In this document: in pieces, positions 24,796 through 35,758 of the stretch
Layout: each line of letters begins with the position of its first letter
Position numbering within the stretch: the first letter of the stretch is position 1
Origin: Floccularia luteovirens
Taxonomy: Eukaryota > Basidiomycota > Agaricomycetes > Agaricales > Squamanitaceae
Length of the DNA: 64,000 nt
Reading direction: 5' to 3'
NCBI GenBank assembly: GCA_009739215.1
Contig: VSJF01000001.1
Coordinates: 496,001 to 560,000 of the forward strand
Translations under genes and position numbers: made by a program
The notes under the pieces: generated by a model
The model's input: the letters and a program-made list of their open reading frames with translations, nothing else
Told to the model about the DNA's origin: nothing
Databases searched by the model: none

Positions 24796-26314
24796 TTTAT
24801 TCCAATAATAACTTGTATCACGTGGTGATGCATTGATGTGTAAAAATAAAAAAATGCCTCGCGGTGTTCCGGGGTCTCATCTTAGCATCAGCCAATCGCA
24901 TAATTCCGTGACGCTCAAAGGCCTCACTGCCTCGTCCTTATAAAGTCTCTATCCATTGCTATCTCGCCTCCTCCTCTTCCCCTCCGTTTTTTCCTTTCCT
25001 TCACTTGTTCCCCCCCAACTTGAAGCGCAGTTTATTGTTTTAGCTGCGGAGTCTACTTGTTTGAGATACTACCCACTAGAAACCCTATCCGTCCGTGTCA
25101 TCTATTGCCTTCCAGGTCACCCAATGTCGACTGTATGTTGGTCGACCAATGCTCCCCGTTGACTCTGTGTATTTATGAACGTTGGGTATGTTTCCACATC
25201 TTTATTTACAATTCACGTCTAACTAACATTGTTAAGCCTCTCCTCCACAACTCTCCCATGTAAGGCCTGTGTAACAACTCTTTACGTGACTGTATGTTTT
25301 TCTTTCTATGCATCATCAATGTCATATCTAATCCTGCCCAACCCTCCAGGCTACTGCTTGTGACCCCCCACCATCCCCCTCCTTCTCTCGTCACATACCT
25401 GTTGTGTGGACCCCCTCTACGGAAATATACCAGCGCACTATGTCACATCTCCTTCTTGGTAAGTCAGGTATGCCCAATCTCTCTCACAACCCTCTCGCAG
25501 CTTCCCTCGCCAACGTCCTTCGCTCTCCTCGATCTTCCCACGCGTGGTCACAAGGCCAGAGTTCCCGAGTCAACTGTTGACTCGGGGAACGTCTAGATTT
25601 ACTTGGCGTTGGCTCGGGAACGAGTCCTACCACCTGGCGTGGAAACTCCGTGGAGAAATCAAAATCGTGCACTATGAGAACGAAGACATGGGTCCTGGTT
25701 GCTCCATTCAGGTAAGTTTCGAATATTTAAAAGAGTTGCTGTATGACGGGAGATGTTTGATGAAAATCGAATATCAAGAGTGTAGGATTTCGTTATTAAG
25801 AAAAATAGAAATATGAATTCAATTTTCCCAGATGCATCAAAACTTGAGTTTCTCCAATTTCTACAGTGATATATCCGCAAATGAATAAAGTTCACGGATT
25901 CATAGAACTTTTTCTCAAACGACAAGTATAAGAGCTGGGTGGTTATGAACATACAAAACTGCCATTGCAACATCAAAACTCAAAATATGAGCTCCACAAC
26001 TATCTTTGAATCTTTCTGTGGCACTTTCTGTCTATTTTCATCAGTGGAGGTGGTATCACTTCCACTTCTACTGCGATGAACAGCACTTATACTCGAAAAC
26101 TTCCTTACCTTTATAAATCTATGGCAGTGTGGTGAGGCTCCAGCGATTGCTTCGTCAACAGATGCAAGAGGAGCTGTCTCCATTCCTGTCGAAAGCGTAG
26201 AACTCATTGAAAGTTACTTTAAAGGTGGCCTGGAGACCATGGCAATCTGGTTGAGCGCATTCATAGCTTTTAACTTCTTATGCAAAGTGCCAATTGAGAA
26301 TTACAACTACTACA
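24796..26314. other. Intergenic with CT-rich transcribed-looking segment, no coherent gene
   Basis: A TATA-like string at about 24939 is followed by a pyrimidine-rich tract (24958-25020), a promoter layout common in this genome. Several GT...AG pairs follow. A frame at 25547-25712 reads like part of a protein (RFTWRWLGNESYHLAWK), but I could not join it to an upstream ATG without hitting stops. A 75-codon minus frame at 25980-26207 is also unsupported. A small lineage-specific gene is possible. Confidence 0.3.
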
Positions 26315-27670
26315 TTATCTTTCATCCTCAACTTTAAACACTTCTGACATCCTTCTTACTGCTTCAATAAAACGCGGTGCGGATAGCAGCATCATTCGCC
26401 CGCGGGTATCAAGCCCGAATGCGTCTTTTTCGCGTATAGACTGGCCGCGTGCAAAGGCATAATCGTGTGTAAACTCTGCTGCCTGAGAGTTAAGATAACC
26501 ATGAGCGCTCCATCAGCTTTGAGATTATGAACATAGAGCCAGAGTGCCCGAGACTTTCAGAGGCTTTGAATTCCCTTACCTCTTTCAACACTTCATCTTC
26601 CGGGTGGAATGAATAGATACCATCTGGTGGTGGCTGCTGGGCATTTTCTGGATCCTCAAGCCGAGCTTTCTTCCCAGGTGCGGTTCCTACGGCGCTCTTT
26701 TTTGATTTTCCGTTACTGTTGTTTGTACTCGGACGTTTTCTGCGATTCGGCGCCGAATTTGCCAGTGCGGATTCTTCATCGGGTGATAAGTGGTATGTTC
26801 GCGAGAAGACGAGGTAATGCGTGAAATTGTATGGTTCATTCTGAGTTGTTGGTTGCAGCAAGGGGTTAAGTTTTCGGGTGTGTGAGCAAAATTATTGCGA
26901 ACAAACGGAAACGGGAATCGACTCACTCTTGCAACGGCCTGTTCCATCTCCTCTAATAACATCCTATACATGGGTGGTACAATCTGCACAGGCATGTTTA
27001 TAAGTCGCTCACATAACACCAATCCTACATGATTCTGTGTTTGGTTAAACAGTGCAGTTAGTGCATCATGCAGAGTTGGACACTGTGGGTGCGGAGTGGG
27101 AAGCTGACGGGGAGGATATTGCAGCACGCTCAAGTGCATACGTTGCAATTGCTTGAATCGCAGGTTGGGTCTAGGTAAAACAGTCAGTTAGAGAGTTGTT
27201 AGGCAATATAGTGTTCAAAATCAATGTAAATATGCATATAGAAGGAAGAAAAGAAAAGACGACTCACGCCCAAAGCTTGCAAATTCAAAACACTCAACAA
27301 TGCATACGGATCACCATCACCATCATCTGATTTAACGGTGGTACCAATTCCGGGTTGCGCAAGTACAAGCTCTGTGAGGGCAGACAGTGGCAGACTCGGC
27401 GCATCGTAGTGGAAGAGTTGTGCAAAGAGTCGTGTGAATGCTGTATAGTCGGATTCGGTAGGCGTACAAAAGTCGAAGGAAACGTCGATGATACTCTGTT
27501 GAAAGTTTCACAAGAGTGTTAAATTAAAATTCGCACAGGGTTTCACATTATATTAATAGGAAAATGAGTATAGATTAAATCATTGGTTGAAGAAGTCCAC
27601 GCACAACATCAGAAGAATCTGTCCCTTCGCCTCCCGAATCTGCTGCCGATGACTGTTTTCGTTTAGACAT
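26315..27670 (-). CDS. BCP1: BCP1/BCCIP family nuclear chaperone
   Basis: Six exons (27670-27605, 27495-27268, 27170-27084, 27034-26927, 26840-26580, 26482-26315) sum to 918 bases, or 305 residues. Family blocks in order are SIIDVSFDFCTPTESDY, the helix PAIQAIATYALERAA, and the very characteristic VGLVLCERLINMPVQ followed by IVPPMYRMLLEEME. After these come EPYNFTHYLVFSRTYHL and YSFHPEDEVL. A basic insert with two lysine/arginine clusters (RRKRP...KKARLED) probably serves nuclear import. Bcp1 chaperones ribosomal protein Rpl23 and helps nuclear export of Mss4. Intron 3 (27083-27035) was placed by its CTAAC branch site and by the need to switch frame into the VGLVLCER block. Confidence 0.93.
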
Positions 27671-27800
27671 TGGTAAAAAAGTTTTGATGGTGAGATGAAA
27701 AGATCTTTAGTCAAACTGAGAAGAAGTGGTGAAACTAGAAGAAAAGAAGGAAGTTGTTCATGTTCACGAGTTGAAAAAATGGAAGATATGTTTTGATCAT

Positions 27801-27828
27801 CATGCACGTGTTGATCTTATCTTATCTC
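27801..27828 (+). promoter_or_regulatory. Repeated E-box plus double GATA element, copy 1
   Basis: A palindromic CACGTG (27805-27810) is followed a few bases later by TTATCTTATCT (27817-27827), two overlapping GATA-factor sites. The same block occurs upstream of DPBB copies 3 and 4. Confidence 0.5.
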
Positions 27829-28523
27829 TGAGCTATGCGCTAAGTTATGTGCACCTTAGGCTATTCAGCGTCGGCTGGGAAGACGATAAACAATGTACTT
27901 TGGCTTAATTGGTTCGTGTTTTTATTGTGATAAATTTGTGCCAAGTTATTTCATATCTTCGGATGTTCACACATACTGACGTGGTGATCATGGCAACATC
28001 GGAGTCAGACCCCACTTCCTTAGCAGCTGATATACTAGCATTGAATGTATCTGTTTCTATTTAGGAAAAACACACCCATGTTCACCTATTCTGATTATAT
28101 AGTAGACAATCTTGCTGAGAAACACTCATACATTCTTTCAAAATACATCAACCGAGTTTTACAGACCTGTCAGCTTACAGCAAAAGTAAGGTAAGTGTAA
28201 CAGTCAGCAGTTCCATGCTAATAGAGTAGCTATGGCAGTGGCAGCTTTAATTTTAAACTTAGGAAGTCAAACAACTAGCTATGTAGGTACTTGGTGTAAG
28301 TAATTAATCCATATTGCCAAGTAACTTAACTATCCACTATTAATAGGTCTGACGTATCGGTCACATGGATTGTTGATGAATCAATGACCGTGAAACGCGC
28401 TGAAACTGTCGCCGCAACTTAGCTATCCCCACTTTGACCATCCTCAAAATTGCAAACCGCATGGCTGTCTTGGCGAAAACAAGATGTACTATTGCAGGTG
28501 CGAAATAAACAGAACTGAAAGAG

Positions 28524-28532
28524 TACAAAAGG
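28524..28532 (+). promoter_or_regulatory. TATA-like box of DPBB copy 1
   Basis: TACAAAAGG lies 42 bases before the ATG. The same string sits at the equivalent place in copies 2 and 4, and TATAAAAGG in copy 3. Confidence 0.6.
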
Positions 28533-28573
28533 CGTCCAGCAAGAGGAGATAATGCAACGTGTGGAAGCTCATC

Positions 28574-29332
28574 ATGAAGCTTATACTACTTTTCACTATT
28601 CTCTTTTATCTCTTGCCCATACATGCAGTTGTAATCCGTGCAGACTCCATAGTCGGAGATGTCGGTCTAAACCGCAACGTATCATCAGATGGCATTGAGA
28701 GAAGTACACATCTTATTCCTTACCACCTAGCCTAACCAATGCTAATAGCAATTGGTCACAGCTTCCCCTGTGCTTCGAGCGATTGCTGGGAACTGTGGAG
28801 ACACTAGTGCTGGCGCACCCAGTTACTGTTCTGGTACCCAATCTGGTCGGGCATTTTTTGATAGCGGTAAGTCTCCTTGAACAGTTATAGAATACCTTGT
28901 CTCTAATACTTTCTGCACTAGTTGGGCTTGGTGCTTGTGGAATTGTAAACAAGGATTCTGACCTTGTCGTTGCTGTATCCCACTTGCTCTTTGATACTTT
29001 CCCGTAAGATTTTACCCACTGCCATATCACAACTAATACGTTCTTACATCGCATCGCATCGCAGTGGTTACGATGGTGTAAACCCCAGTAAAAATCCCGT
29101 CTGCGGAAAAAAAATTATTGCTACATGTAAGTTCCTTTTACAAACCTTAATATTTCTTCTCAAATCTGCGTTTTTCTGCCCACAATTAGTTCAAGGCAAA
29201 TCTATTGGGGTCAATGTTGTGGATAGTTGTAATTTTTGTCAACTGACTGATCTCGACTTGTCACCGTCAGCTTTTGCTATGCTGGCTGATTTGAGCCTCG
29301 GGCTCATTGGCATCACATGGGTATGGGCTTGA
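28574..29332 (+). CDS. Secreted double-psi beta-barrel (RlpA-like) protein, copy 1
   Basis: Five exons (28574-28703, 28762-28866, 28922-29003, 29065-29126, 29190-29332) give 522 bases, or 173 residues. A clean signal peptide (MKLILLFTILFYLLPIHA) is followed by a short pro-like segment with VVIRADSIVGDV. The C-terminal two thirds is a DPBB domain. It has GLGACG with the first conserved Cys, AVSHLLFDTFPGYDG, NPVCGKKI, then DSCNFC, LTDLDLSPSAFAML and ITWVWA at the very end. This is the RlpA-like barrel seen in secreted fungal papain-inhibitor-like, barwin-like and expansin-like proteins. Activity cannot be predicted. Compared with copies 2 and 3 it lacks about 15 residues of the Ser/Pro/Gln linker before the first Cys. 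Confidence 0.88.
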
Positions 29333-30090
29333 TCCGCCTGTCAGGTTCATCCCTCCTTTTCCCTTTCTATAATTATCTTGTGTAGTATCAACATTTGTGA
29401 TCCAGTGTTGGAATATTATCCCCTAAGTTCCGCGATGCAATCTGGCAGGGAGAAGCAGGGATGGATAGCCAGTTGCTATTCTCTATACCTTGTTATGTGA
29501 ATTCGAACATCTGCTTTTTCCCTGTGACAGGTATATACTTTCAATTCTCTGGATGTTCACTCATACCGGTATCGCGATCATATCTTGCTTAGCAGCTGAC
29601 ATATACAGGCATTTGACTCCGGTATCTGTTTCTATTTATGGAAAACGTCTGATTGATAGACACTCATTTTGATGAGGCATGCATGCATCCTTTCAAACTA
29701 CATCAATCACCTCCTACGGATAGCTCACACCCGAAGTAAAGCACGTATGGCAGACAGTGCTGGGGCTTATAACCTGATGAGCAGCACCATGCCAATAGAC
29801 TCGTGATGGTGACGGCTGCCCAAACATCGAGGTCAAAGCAACTGACTACTTGCTGTAAGGGGTGTAGTTGTACATTGTTGAATCTACAGCAAACTACTGA
29901 TACTATTAATTATAGTCTGACATATCAGTCAGCTGGAGTATTGTTGACCATGACAGGGGAGATCCCACCTCGACCATTCCCGAAATTGCGGATCGCATGG
30001 TTCTCTTGACAAAAATAAGGTGCAGGCGACACCAATGTGGCTGGATGGGTACAAAAGGCGGTCAACGAGAGGGGATAATACAGAAACACC
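29333..30090. other. Spacer between DPBB copies 1 and 2
   Basis: The left part is the 3' flank of copy 1, and the right part resembles the 5' flank of copy 1 (shared strings around 29580-29700). No gene is seen. Confidence 0.6.
30050..30058 (+). promoter_or_regulatory. TATA-like box of DPBB copy 2
   Basis: TACAAAAGG lies 33 bases upstream of the ATG, the same string as in copies 1 and 4. Confidence 0.55.
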
Positions 30091-30897
30091 ATGAAGCTTA
30101 TACTTCTTTTTACTATTCTTTTTCATCTCTTGTCTGCACATGGGGTTGTAGTCCGTGTAGACCCCATAGTCAGAGATGTTGCTCTGAATGGCAGCGTATC
30201 ACCTGAGAGAAGTATACATCTCAGCTCTTGCCACATAGCCTAATGAATACTACTAATAACAAATGACACAGGTGCGGTTTTGGCAAATGGAGTGTCAGTC
30301 TCACCAGGCTTTCCCAACCCTACCAAAACTTCTCCTCGGCAAGTAGCTCCCCCTGGGAACTGTGGGGGCTCTGGCGACTCGGAACCTAGTTTCTGTGTTG
30401 GTACCCAATCTGGTCAAGCAACCTTTCATTCCGGTAAGTCTTTTTTACAGTCACGGAAAACTTCGTCTCTAAAATTTTCTGTATTAGTTGGGCTAGGTGC
30501 TTGTGGAACGACAAACAGCAACAGTGACCATGTCGTTGCTGTATCCCACTTGCTCTTTGATAATTTTCCGTAAGAGTTACTATCTTATGCATAACCAATA
30601 TCTTCTTACACTACATCACATTTCAGTGGCTACGATGGTATCCCGTCCGACAACCCCGTCTGCGGAAGAAAATTGATTGCTTCATGTAAACTTCATTTCA
30701 AATCCTTCCTAAATTTTTCTTCTCACATCTGCGCTTTCTGCCCGCCATTAGTTCAAGGCAAATCGGTTACCGTCACCGTCGAGGAAAGTTGCATAATTTG
30801 TCAAAAAATTACTGATCTCGACTTTTCACCGTCAGCTTTCACCGAACTAGCTAATGTGGGACTTGGACGCATTGACGTCACATGGGTATGGGCTTAA
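30091..30897 (+). CDS. Secreted double-psi beta-barrel (RlpA-like) protein, copy 2
   Basis: Exons 30091-30211, 30272-30433, 30488-30569, 30627-30685 and 30752-30897 add to 570 bases, or 189 residues. The signal peptide differs from copy 1 at only a few positions. The region before the barrel is longer, with a Pro/Ser/Gln linker (SPRQVAPPGNCG). The barrel repeats all landmarks: GLGACG, AVSHLLFD, GYDG, NPVCGRK, EESCIIC, TDLDFSPSAF and the closing TWVWA. All introns fall at the same codons as in copy 1. It is the most complete member and a good reference for the family. Confidence 0.9.
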
Positions 30898-31966
30898 TTC
30901 GCTAGTCAGATTTATCCTTCCTTTGGGTTTTCCCTGCCTTTTCATGTGTTATCTTATGTAGTGTCAATTCCGATTTCCGATTTCAGTCCACTGTATTTCA
31001 GATGTGTAACCTAAACACGCATATGCGTAGGTATGAATCAGAAAGCTGATTGGTGGGTTGGAGCAAAGAATTTAGACCAGTGAAAATGCGGTCATATGAC
31101 AAGAGGAGGGAGGTATCTAGATATCATGAGGTCGTTGTGACTTTTGGGCCATTGGGCGTAAAACAGTAAGTCCAACAAATGTTCTCCAAACTACAATGAT
31201 AACTTTCTGGAGACGACAAATGGTACGTTATCGCCTCGTAGTAACAACCAGTTTACTTTATGACACAGAACCAAGCTCAAAGCCACATCACATACTCGCG
31301 ACGACATAATTCTGCAACCTCGTGTAGTGAGTTGGGCTCCAGTCGATAATGAACTTGCTTTAGGGGCTTTGAAGCAATATCAGGTTGGATTCCATGGAAT
31401 AGTACTTCTAAGCACCGAACACAACGGCAATTAGATGATACACTTGAAGCACCTATTGCGTCGGAACCATAATCCCATATCTATTCAACTATCAAAAACG
31501 TATTCATGGTTGTTGTCCCATGACGCGCTAATTTGTGTTAATATTCTGGTTTTATCTGCTAGCGGATAACTAAAATCCATCCTAGCTCTGTTGGAAAAGT
31601 GCTCGTCTTAATGATGGTGTCTAGAATCTCATTGTCGTTGATGACCTGGTTGGCATATACAGCTTTACCCATGTTAAGATTAACACGTAACCTATGCCAT
31701 CAGGTTTCAACAATGTATCTGAGACAATATTTTGAATCTGATGGGGATGGTCGAGGAAGAAAGGATGAGGAACCTGAATAGCGTAGATATACCACAAGCA
31801 TCAGAATCCATCCAACGCAACGAGAACGCGAAAGTAACAGCGCATAGAATCTGACAGACGGTAAGGCATACTTAAAAGATATGCCGGTGGTAACTTAGAT
31901 GCGGGTTCCTCAGCAGCTGTCGAAAGGAACGTACTGTAGCCGCGAAAAATGGAAAGATCTGTCAAC

Positions 31967-31992
31967 ATGCACGTGTTTATCTTATCTTATCT
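31967..31992 (+). promoter_or_regulatory. Repeated E-box plus GATA element, copy 3
   Basis: CACGTG at 31970-31975 is followed by three overlapping TTATCT sites at 31977-31992, matching the block upstream of copies 1 and 4. Confidence 0.5.
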
Positions 31993-32574
31993 TTGGGCCG
32001 AATGCCATTTGACTAATTAATTGGCTTTGTGCTTCAAGTTAGCCAGTCATGATCTTATTAGAATCGAGTCTTAATGCATTAATGCATAATGTTTAGCAGC
32101 ATCTCTTTCTATTTAGCCAAAAACATCCCCGCGTTTGTCCGTCTTATCTCTTACAGACACCCGTTATTCTAAGAGACACTCAAAGATTCTTTCAAAGTAC
32201 ATCAATCACCTTCTGCAGACAGTGGCAGCTAATACTCAGAGTAGTTGCCGTGGCTGCTTAAACTTATAGGTAATAGCAACTGCTTACTTGCTCTTGATAA
32301 TCTACAGTAAACTAGTCCAATAGAGTATTGTCAATGTTGATCCTTACATGTGAGTCAGGTAAACCAACTTGTTAGAAACCAGATGCTAGCACTGACTCAG
32401 CCTAGTAAGAATACGAGACTATGTATTGTTCTATACCTACAATAACACGATAGGTCTGCTGACACAACTAAGCGCCGAGTCTGCCCACCTTGACCATCCT
32501 CAAAACTGAAGAATAGGTATACTATTGCCCGTCCGCCATCAAATGCATCAATTTCAAGTTCATGGTTGGATGAG

Positions 32575-32583
32575 TATAAAAGG
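32575..32583 (+). promoter_or_regulatory. TATA box of DPBB copy 3
   Basis: TATAAAAGG lies 45 bases upstream of the ATG. It is the only copy with a perfect TATA core. Confidence 0.6.
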
Positions 32584-32627
32584 TGGCCAAAGAGAGGAGA
32601 TACTGCAGCAAAAGTTGCAAGCCCATC

Positions 32628-33409
32628 ATGAAGCTTATACTACTCTTCACTGTTCTTTATCATCTCTTGTCTGTACATGGAGCTGTAGTCCGTGCAGACT
32701 TCACGGTCAGAGACGTCGCTCTGAACAGCAACAGCAACAGAAGTACACGTCTTGTCTCTTGCAGATCCTAATTGTAAAGGCTAATAAAAATTGTTCTAGG
32801 CGCGATTCATGCACCTGACTTTCCTAGCCCAATCCAAATTTCTTCTCAGGAAGTAGCTCCCCGTGCAAATGCCGCGAACTGTGGGTACTCTGGCCGTAAT
32901 GCACCCAGTTACTGTTCCGGTATCCAACGTGGTCAAGTAACTTATTATGAGAGTGAGTCTCTCTGTACAGTATGGAATACCTTGCCTCTAATTTTTCCAT
33001 ATTAGCTGGGCTTGGTGCTTGTGGAATTCGGAACAACAACAATGATTTCATCGCTGCCGTATCCCACTCGCTCTTTGATACATTTCCGTAAGAATTTACA
33101 TGTTATACACACAATCAATATTTTCTAACATTATATCAAATTGCAGTGGTCACACTGCAAACCCCAACAACAACCCCGTCTGTGGGAAAAGGATTAATAT
33201 TTCATGTAAGTTTCTTTTCAAAACATAATTTTTCTTCTCACCTCTGCGCTTTTTGCCCACTATTAGATCAGGGCAGAACGATTACTGTCACCGTTACAGA
33301 CCGTTGTGAAGGTTGTAAACTAACTGATCTCGACTTGTCACCTGCAGCTTTTGATCGACTGGCTGAACGTCGATTTGGGCGTATTAATGTCAGTTGGCAA
33401 TGGGCTTGA
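32628..33409 (+). CDS. Secreted double-psi beta-barrel (RlpA-like) protein, copy 3
   Basis: Exons 32628-32742, 32800-32952, 33006-33087, 33147-33205 and 33267-33409 total 552 bases, or 183 residues. The signal peptide and the VVRADFTVRDV segment are conserved. The mature part has SSQEVAPRANAANCG, APSYCSG, GLGACG, AAVSHSLFDTFPG, NPVCGKR, DRCEGC, TDLDLSPAAFDRL and VSWQWA. It is clearly diverged from copies 1 and 2 (for example HTANPNN in place of YDG...). All cysteines are kept, which suggests it is functional. Confidence 0.88.
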
Positions 33410-34643
33410 GCTTATTCTGCTAGTCAGATCCATGTATTCTTCGGTTTTTCCTCTTTTTTTCATATACTTCCCTTCTATTGTGTCAATATCCGTGATCAAC
33501 TGTTGGAATATCTGGCCCAATTTCTACCAGGCAATCCGACTGGCAGAAGCTTGGATATATCGTTGATCACTATTGTTTGTATCTTGTTATGTGAATTCGA
33601 GTATAGACAGGCTTGGCTCCTAGTCAAATTTATTAAATCATACTGTGTTGTTTCCAAGAAGTTTGAACGAATTATAACCCACATTGCTATGTTGTTCTTC
33701 CTCACTCCAGATACAAGAAATTCATTCAGGATGTCGCAGGAAAGTCACGAACCATTGGGCATCTGTAAACGCATATAAGTCCGATCATGAAATGGCAAAT
33801 TCATCTAGAGACGACGCCCGATACCTTACCATACCTTCGTCCTTTACGACTGGAGTGAACTAAAGAGCATGAACAATAAGCAAGTAGAAAAAACAAGCAG
33901 CTTACATTATAGCATAGAGCAACACCCCCTTCTCCCTGCCCTGCTAGTTTGTTACTGATTAAGAAATAGGTCTTCTGGGAAGTTGATGATTCAAATGTAT
34001 CTAACGGTGATGGGGGAATCCGGAAATGTCAGAAATCAGCTTCACACTCTCGTTAGTACTGTTTGTAATCATTATATGCTTCTTTATACAGAATTGATAT
34101 CTACGAAGGTCAGTGGCGCAACATGAGTTATAATAAACTTATATACCATGATGTGAGTTTTAAAAAGAGGAAGTTCATAATGAAAACGAACCAATCTTTA
34201 AAGCCGGTATGTTATGACCTACTTCTTTGCATATCTCGGGATATTTCCCACAGTAAATGAGATGTAGGTTCCTCAATGAGCAGTTAGTAGCCTGCTCGGT
34301 TATGCTTCTGTTGGATTGGACGTAGGGAAATATCTGACGTATACCATCTATGAATCTAAGAGGTCCATAGAAATCGTTTGATTTGGACTTGGTACCTTCC
34401 CTGAGACTCACGGCACAGAAGTCTACTAGACAAGTACTGTACGGGTACAACACCAAGTGGGAATGCGTTGTGTATAATTCTGGTTGGAAGTGCCGTGATG
34501 CCCGAATTTGTGCTGATGGATATTTTCGTTTTGAGAATTTCTGATATCGGATGGAAGATTTCGTTAAATCGAGAAAGAACGGTGTTACGCTGGTGAAATT
34601 GAAGGGGAAGAGAAGGACGTTGCACAAGTTGAATGTGATCATC

Positions 34644-34669
34644 TTGCACATGTTGATCCTATCTTATCT
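34644..34669 (+). promoter_or_regulatory. Repeated E-box-like plus GATA element, copy 4
   Basis: CACATG (one change from CACGTG) at 34647-34652 is followed by TATCTTATCT at 34660-34669. The element sits 335 bases before the ATG rather than 660-770 as in copies 1 and 3. Confidence 0.45.
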
Positions 34670-34928
34670 CAATTGGCTGGTTCATGCCTGCGTCTTCAAG
34701 GAGCAGAATTCCACTTTGTTCATCACGGAATATATCAATGGTAATATTGTTGACCCTGACAGGTAAACTATTTGTAGTATTTGACAGGTGATGAGTTGAT
34801 GTCTGTCGACGCAACTTAGCTCTCCCCAACTTGAACATCCTCAATATTGCAAACTTTGAAACCGCATGGCTGTCTCGGCGAGAACGAAATGTACTTCTGC
34901 GGGTGCAAAACCAACAGAACTGGGGGAG

Positions 34929-34937
34929 TACAAAAGG
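34929..34937 (+). promoter_or_regulatory. TATA-like box of DPBB copy 4
   Basis: TACAAAAGG lies 42 bases upstream of the ATG. The surrounding 150 bases are very similar to those of copy 1. Confidence 0.55.
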
Positions 34938-34978
34938 CGTCCAACAAGAGGAGATAATGCAACCTGTGGAAGCTCATC

Positions 34979-35758
34979 ATGAAGTTCATACTACTGTTTA
35001 CTATTCTTTTTCATCTCTTGCGCGTACATGGAGTCGTAGTCCGTGCGGACTCTATGGTCGGGGATGTCACTCTGGACAGCAACGTATCGTCAGATGGCTT
35101 TGAGAAAAGTACACACCTTGTCTCTGCCAACGTAAATATTTTCATGCTAATGGAGCGTTAGTCTCTCTGGGCTTTTCCAAACCAACCACAACTCCTTCTC
35201 AGCAAGTAGCTTCCCGTGCGAACGCTGAGACCTGCGGTACTGTACCCAGTTTCATTGCTGGTACCCAATCTGGTGTGGCAACTTATATATAGTAGTAAGT
35301 CTTTTTGTATAGTCATGGGATACCTTACTTCTAAATTTTTACAAACTAGCTGATCTTACTGCTTGTGGAATTACAATTAACGCCAATGGTCCTTTCGAAT
35401 TCGTTGCTGTATCCACTTTGGTTTTTGATAATTTCCCGTAAAATTTAATGCTATATGCACAATCAATACTTTCTCACATTACATGGCATTGCAGTGGTAA
35501 CAACGGTATTCCCTCCGAAAACCCTGTCTGCGGAAGAAAAGTTATTGCTTCACGTAAGCTTCTTTTTAAAACCTGAAATTTTCTTCTCACATCTGCGCTT
35601 TCTGCACACTATTAGATCAGGGCAAATCGGTTACCGCCACCATTATCGACCGATGCGAGGCTTGTCAAAAAACTGACCTCGACCTTTCAGTGTCAGCTTT
35701 TGCTGAACTGGCGGATTTAGGATTGGGGCGCATCGACATCACCTGGGTATTCTGCTAG
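34979..35758 (+). pseudogene. Decayed DPBB gene, copy 4
   Basis: The signal peptide exon (from 34979) and the later exons are readable. The second exon runs into an in-frame TAG near 35290, just before the donor, and its length is one base off relative to the other copies. The Cys of the SYCSG/SFCVG motif is replaced (SFIAG), and the SHLLF motif has lost its His (STLVF). The last two exons are still well conserved (NPVCGRK, DRCEAC, TDLDLS, ending ITWVFC). The promoter is intact and closest to that of copy 1. It is either a pseudogene of recent origin or a gene spliced in a way I did not find. Confidence 0.65.

Larger units (their letters stand above)
27671..28573. promoter_or_regulatory. Upstream region of the first DPBB gene
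   Basis: This region holds the BCP1 promoter at its left end and then sequence that recurs in front of DPBB copies 2, 3 and 4. No gene is seen; a plus-strand frame 27726-27908 has no support. Confidence 0.5.
30898..32627. other. Long spacer between DPBB copies 2 and 3
   Basis: About 1.0 kb at the left has no resemblance to the array and only short frames (such as 31599-31781). From about 31960 on it resembles the upstream region of copy 1. No gene is called. Confidence 0.5.
33410..34978. other. Spacer between DPBB copies 3 and 4
   Basis: The left 100 bases are the 3' flank of copy 3. The middle has only unsupported frames on either strand (34175-34651 is the longest). The right 340 bases are the duplicated promoter of copy 4. 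Confidence 0.5.

Noticed and set aside
24309..24833. 174-codon minus-strand ORF
   Set aside because: Antisense shadow of the conserved C-terminal exon of URB2.
34175..34651. 158-codon minus-strand ORF between DPBB copies 3 and 4
   Set aside because: It overlaps the duplicated promoter of copy 4, and a second ORF in another frame covers the same bases. There is no recognisable domain.
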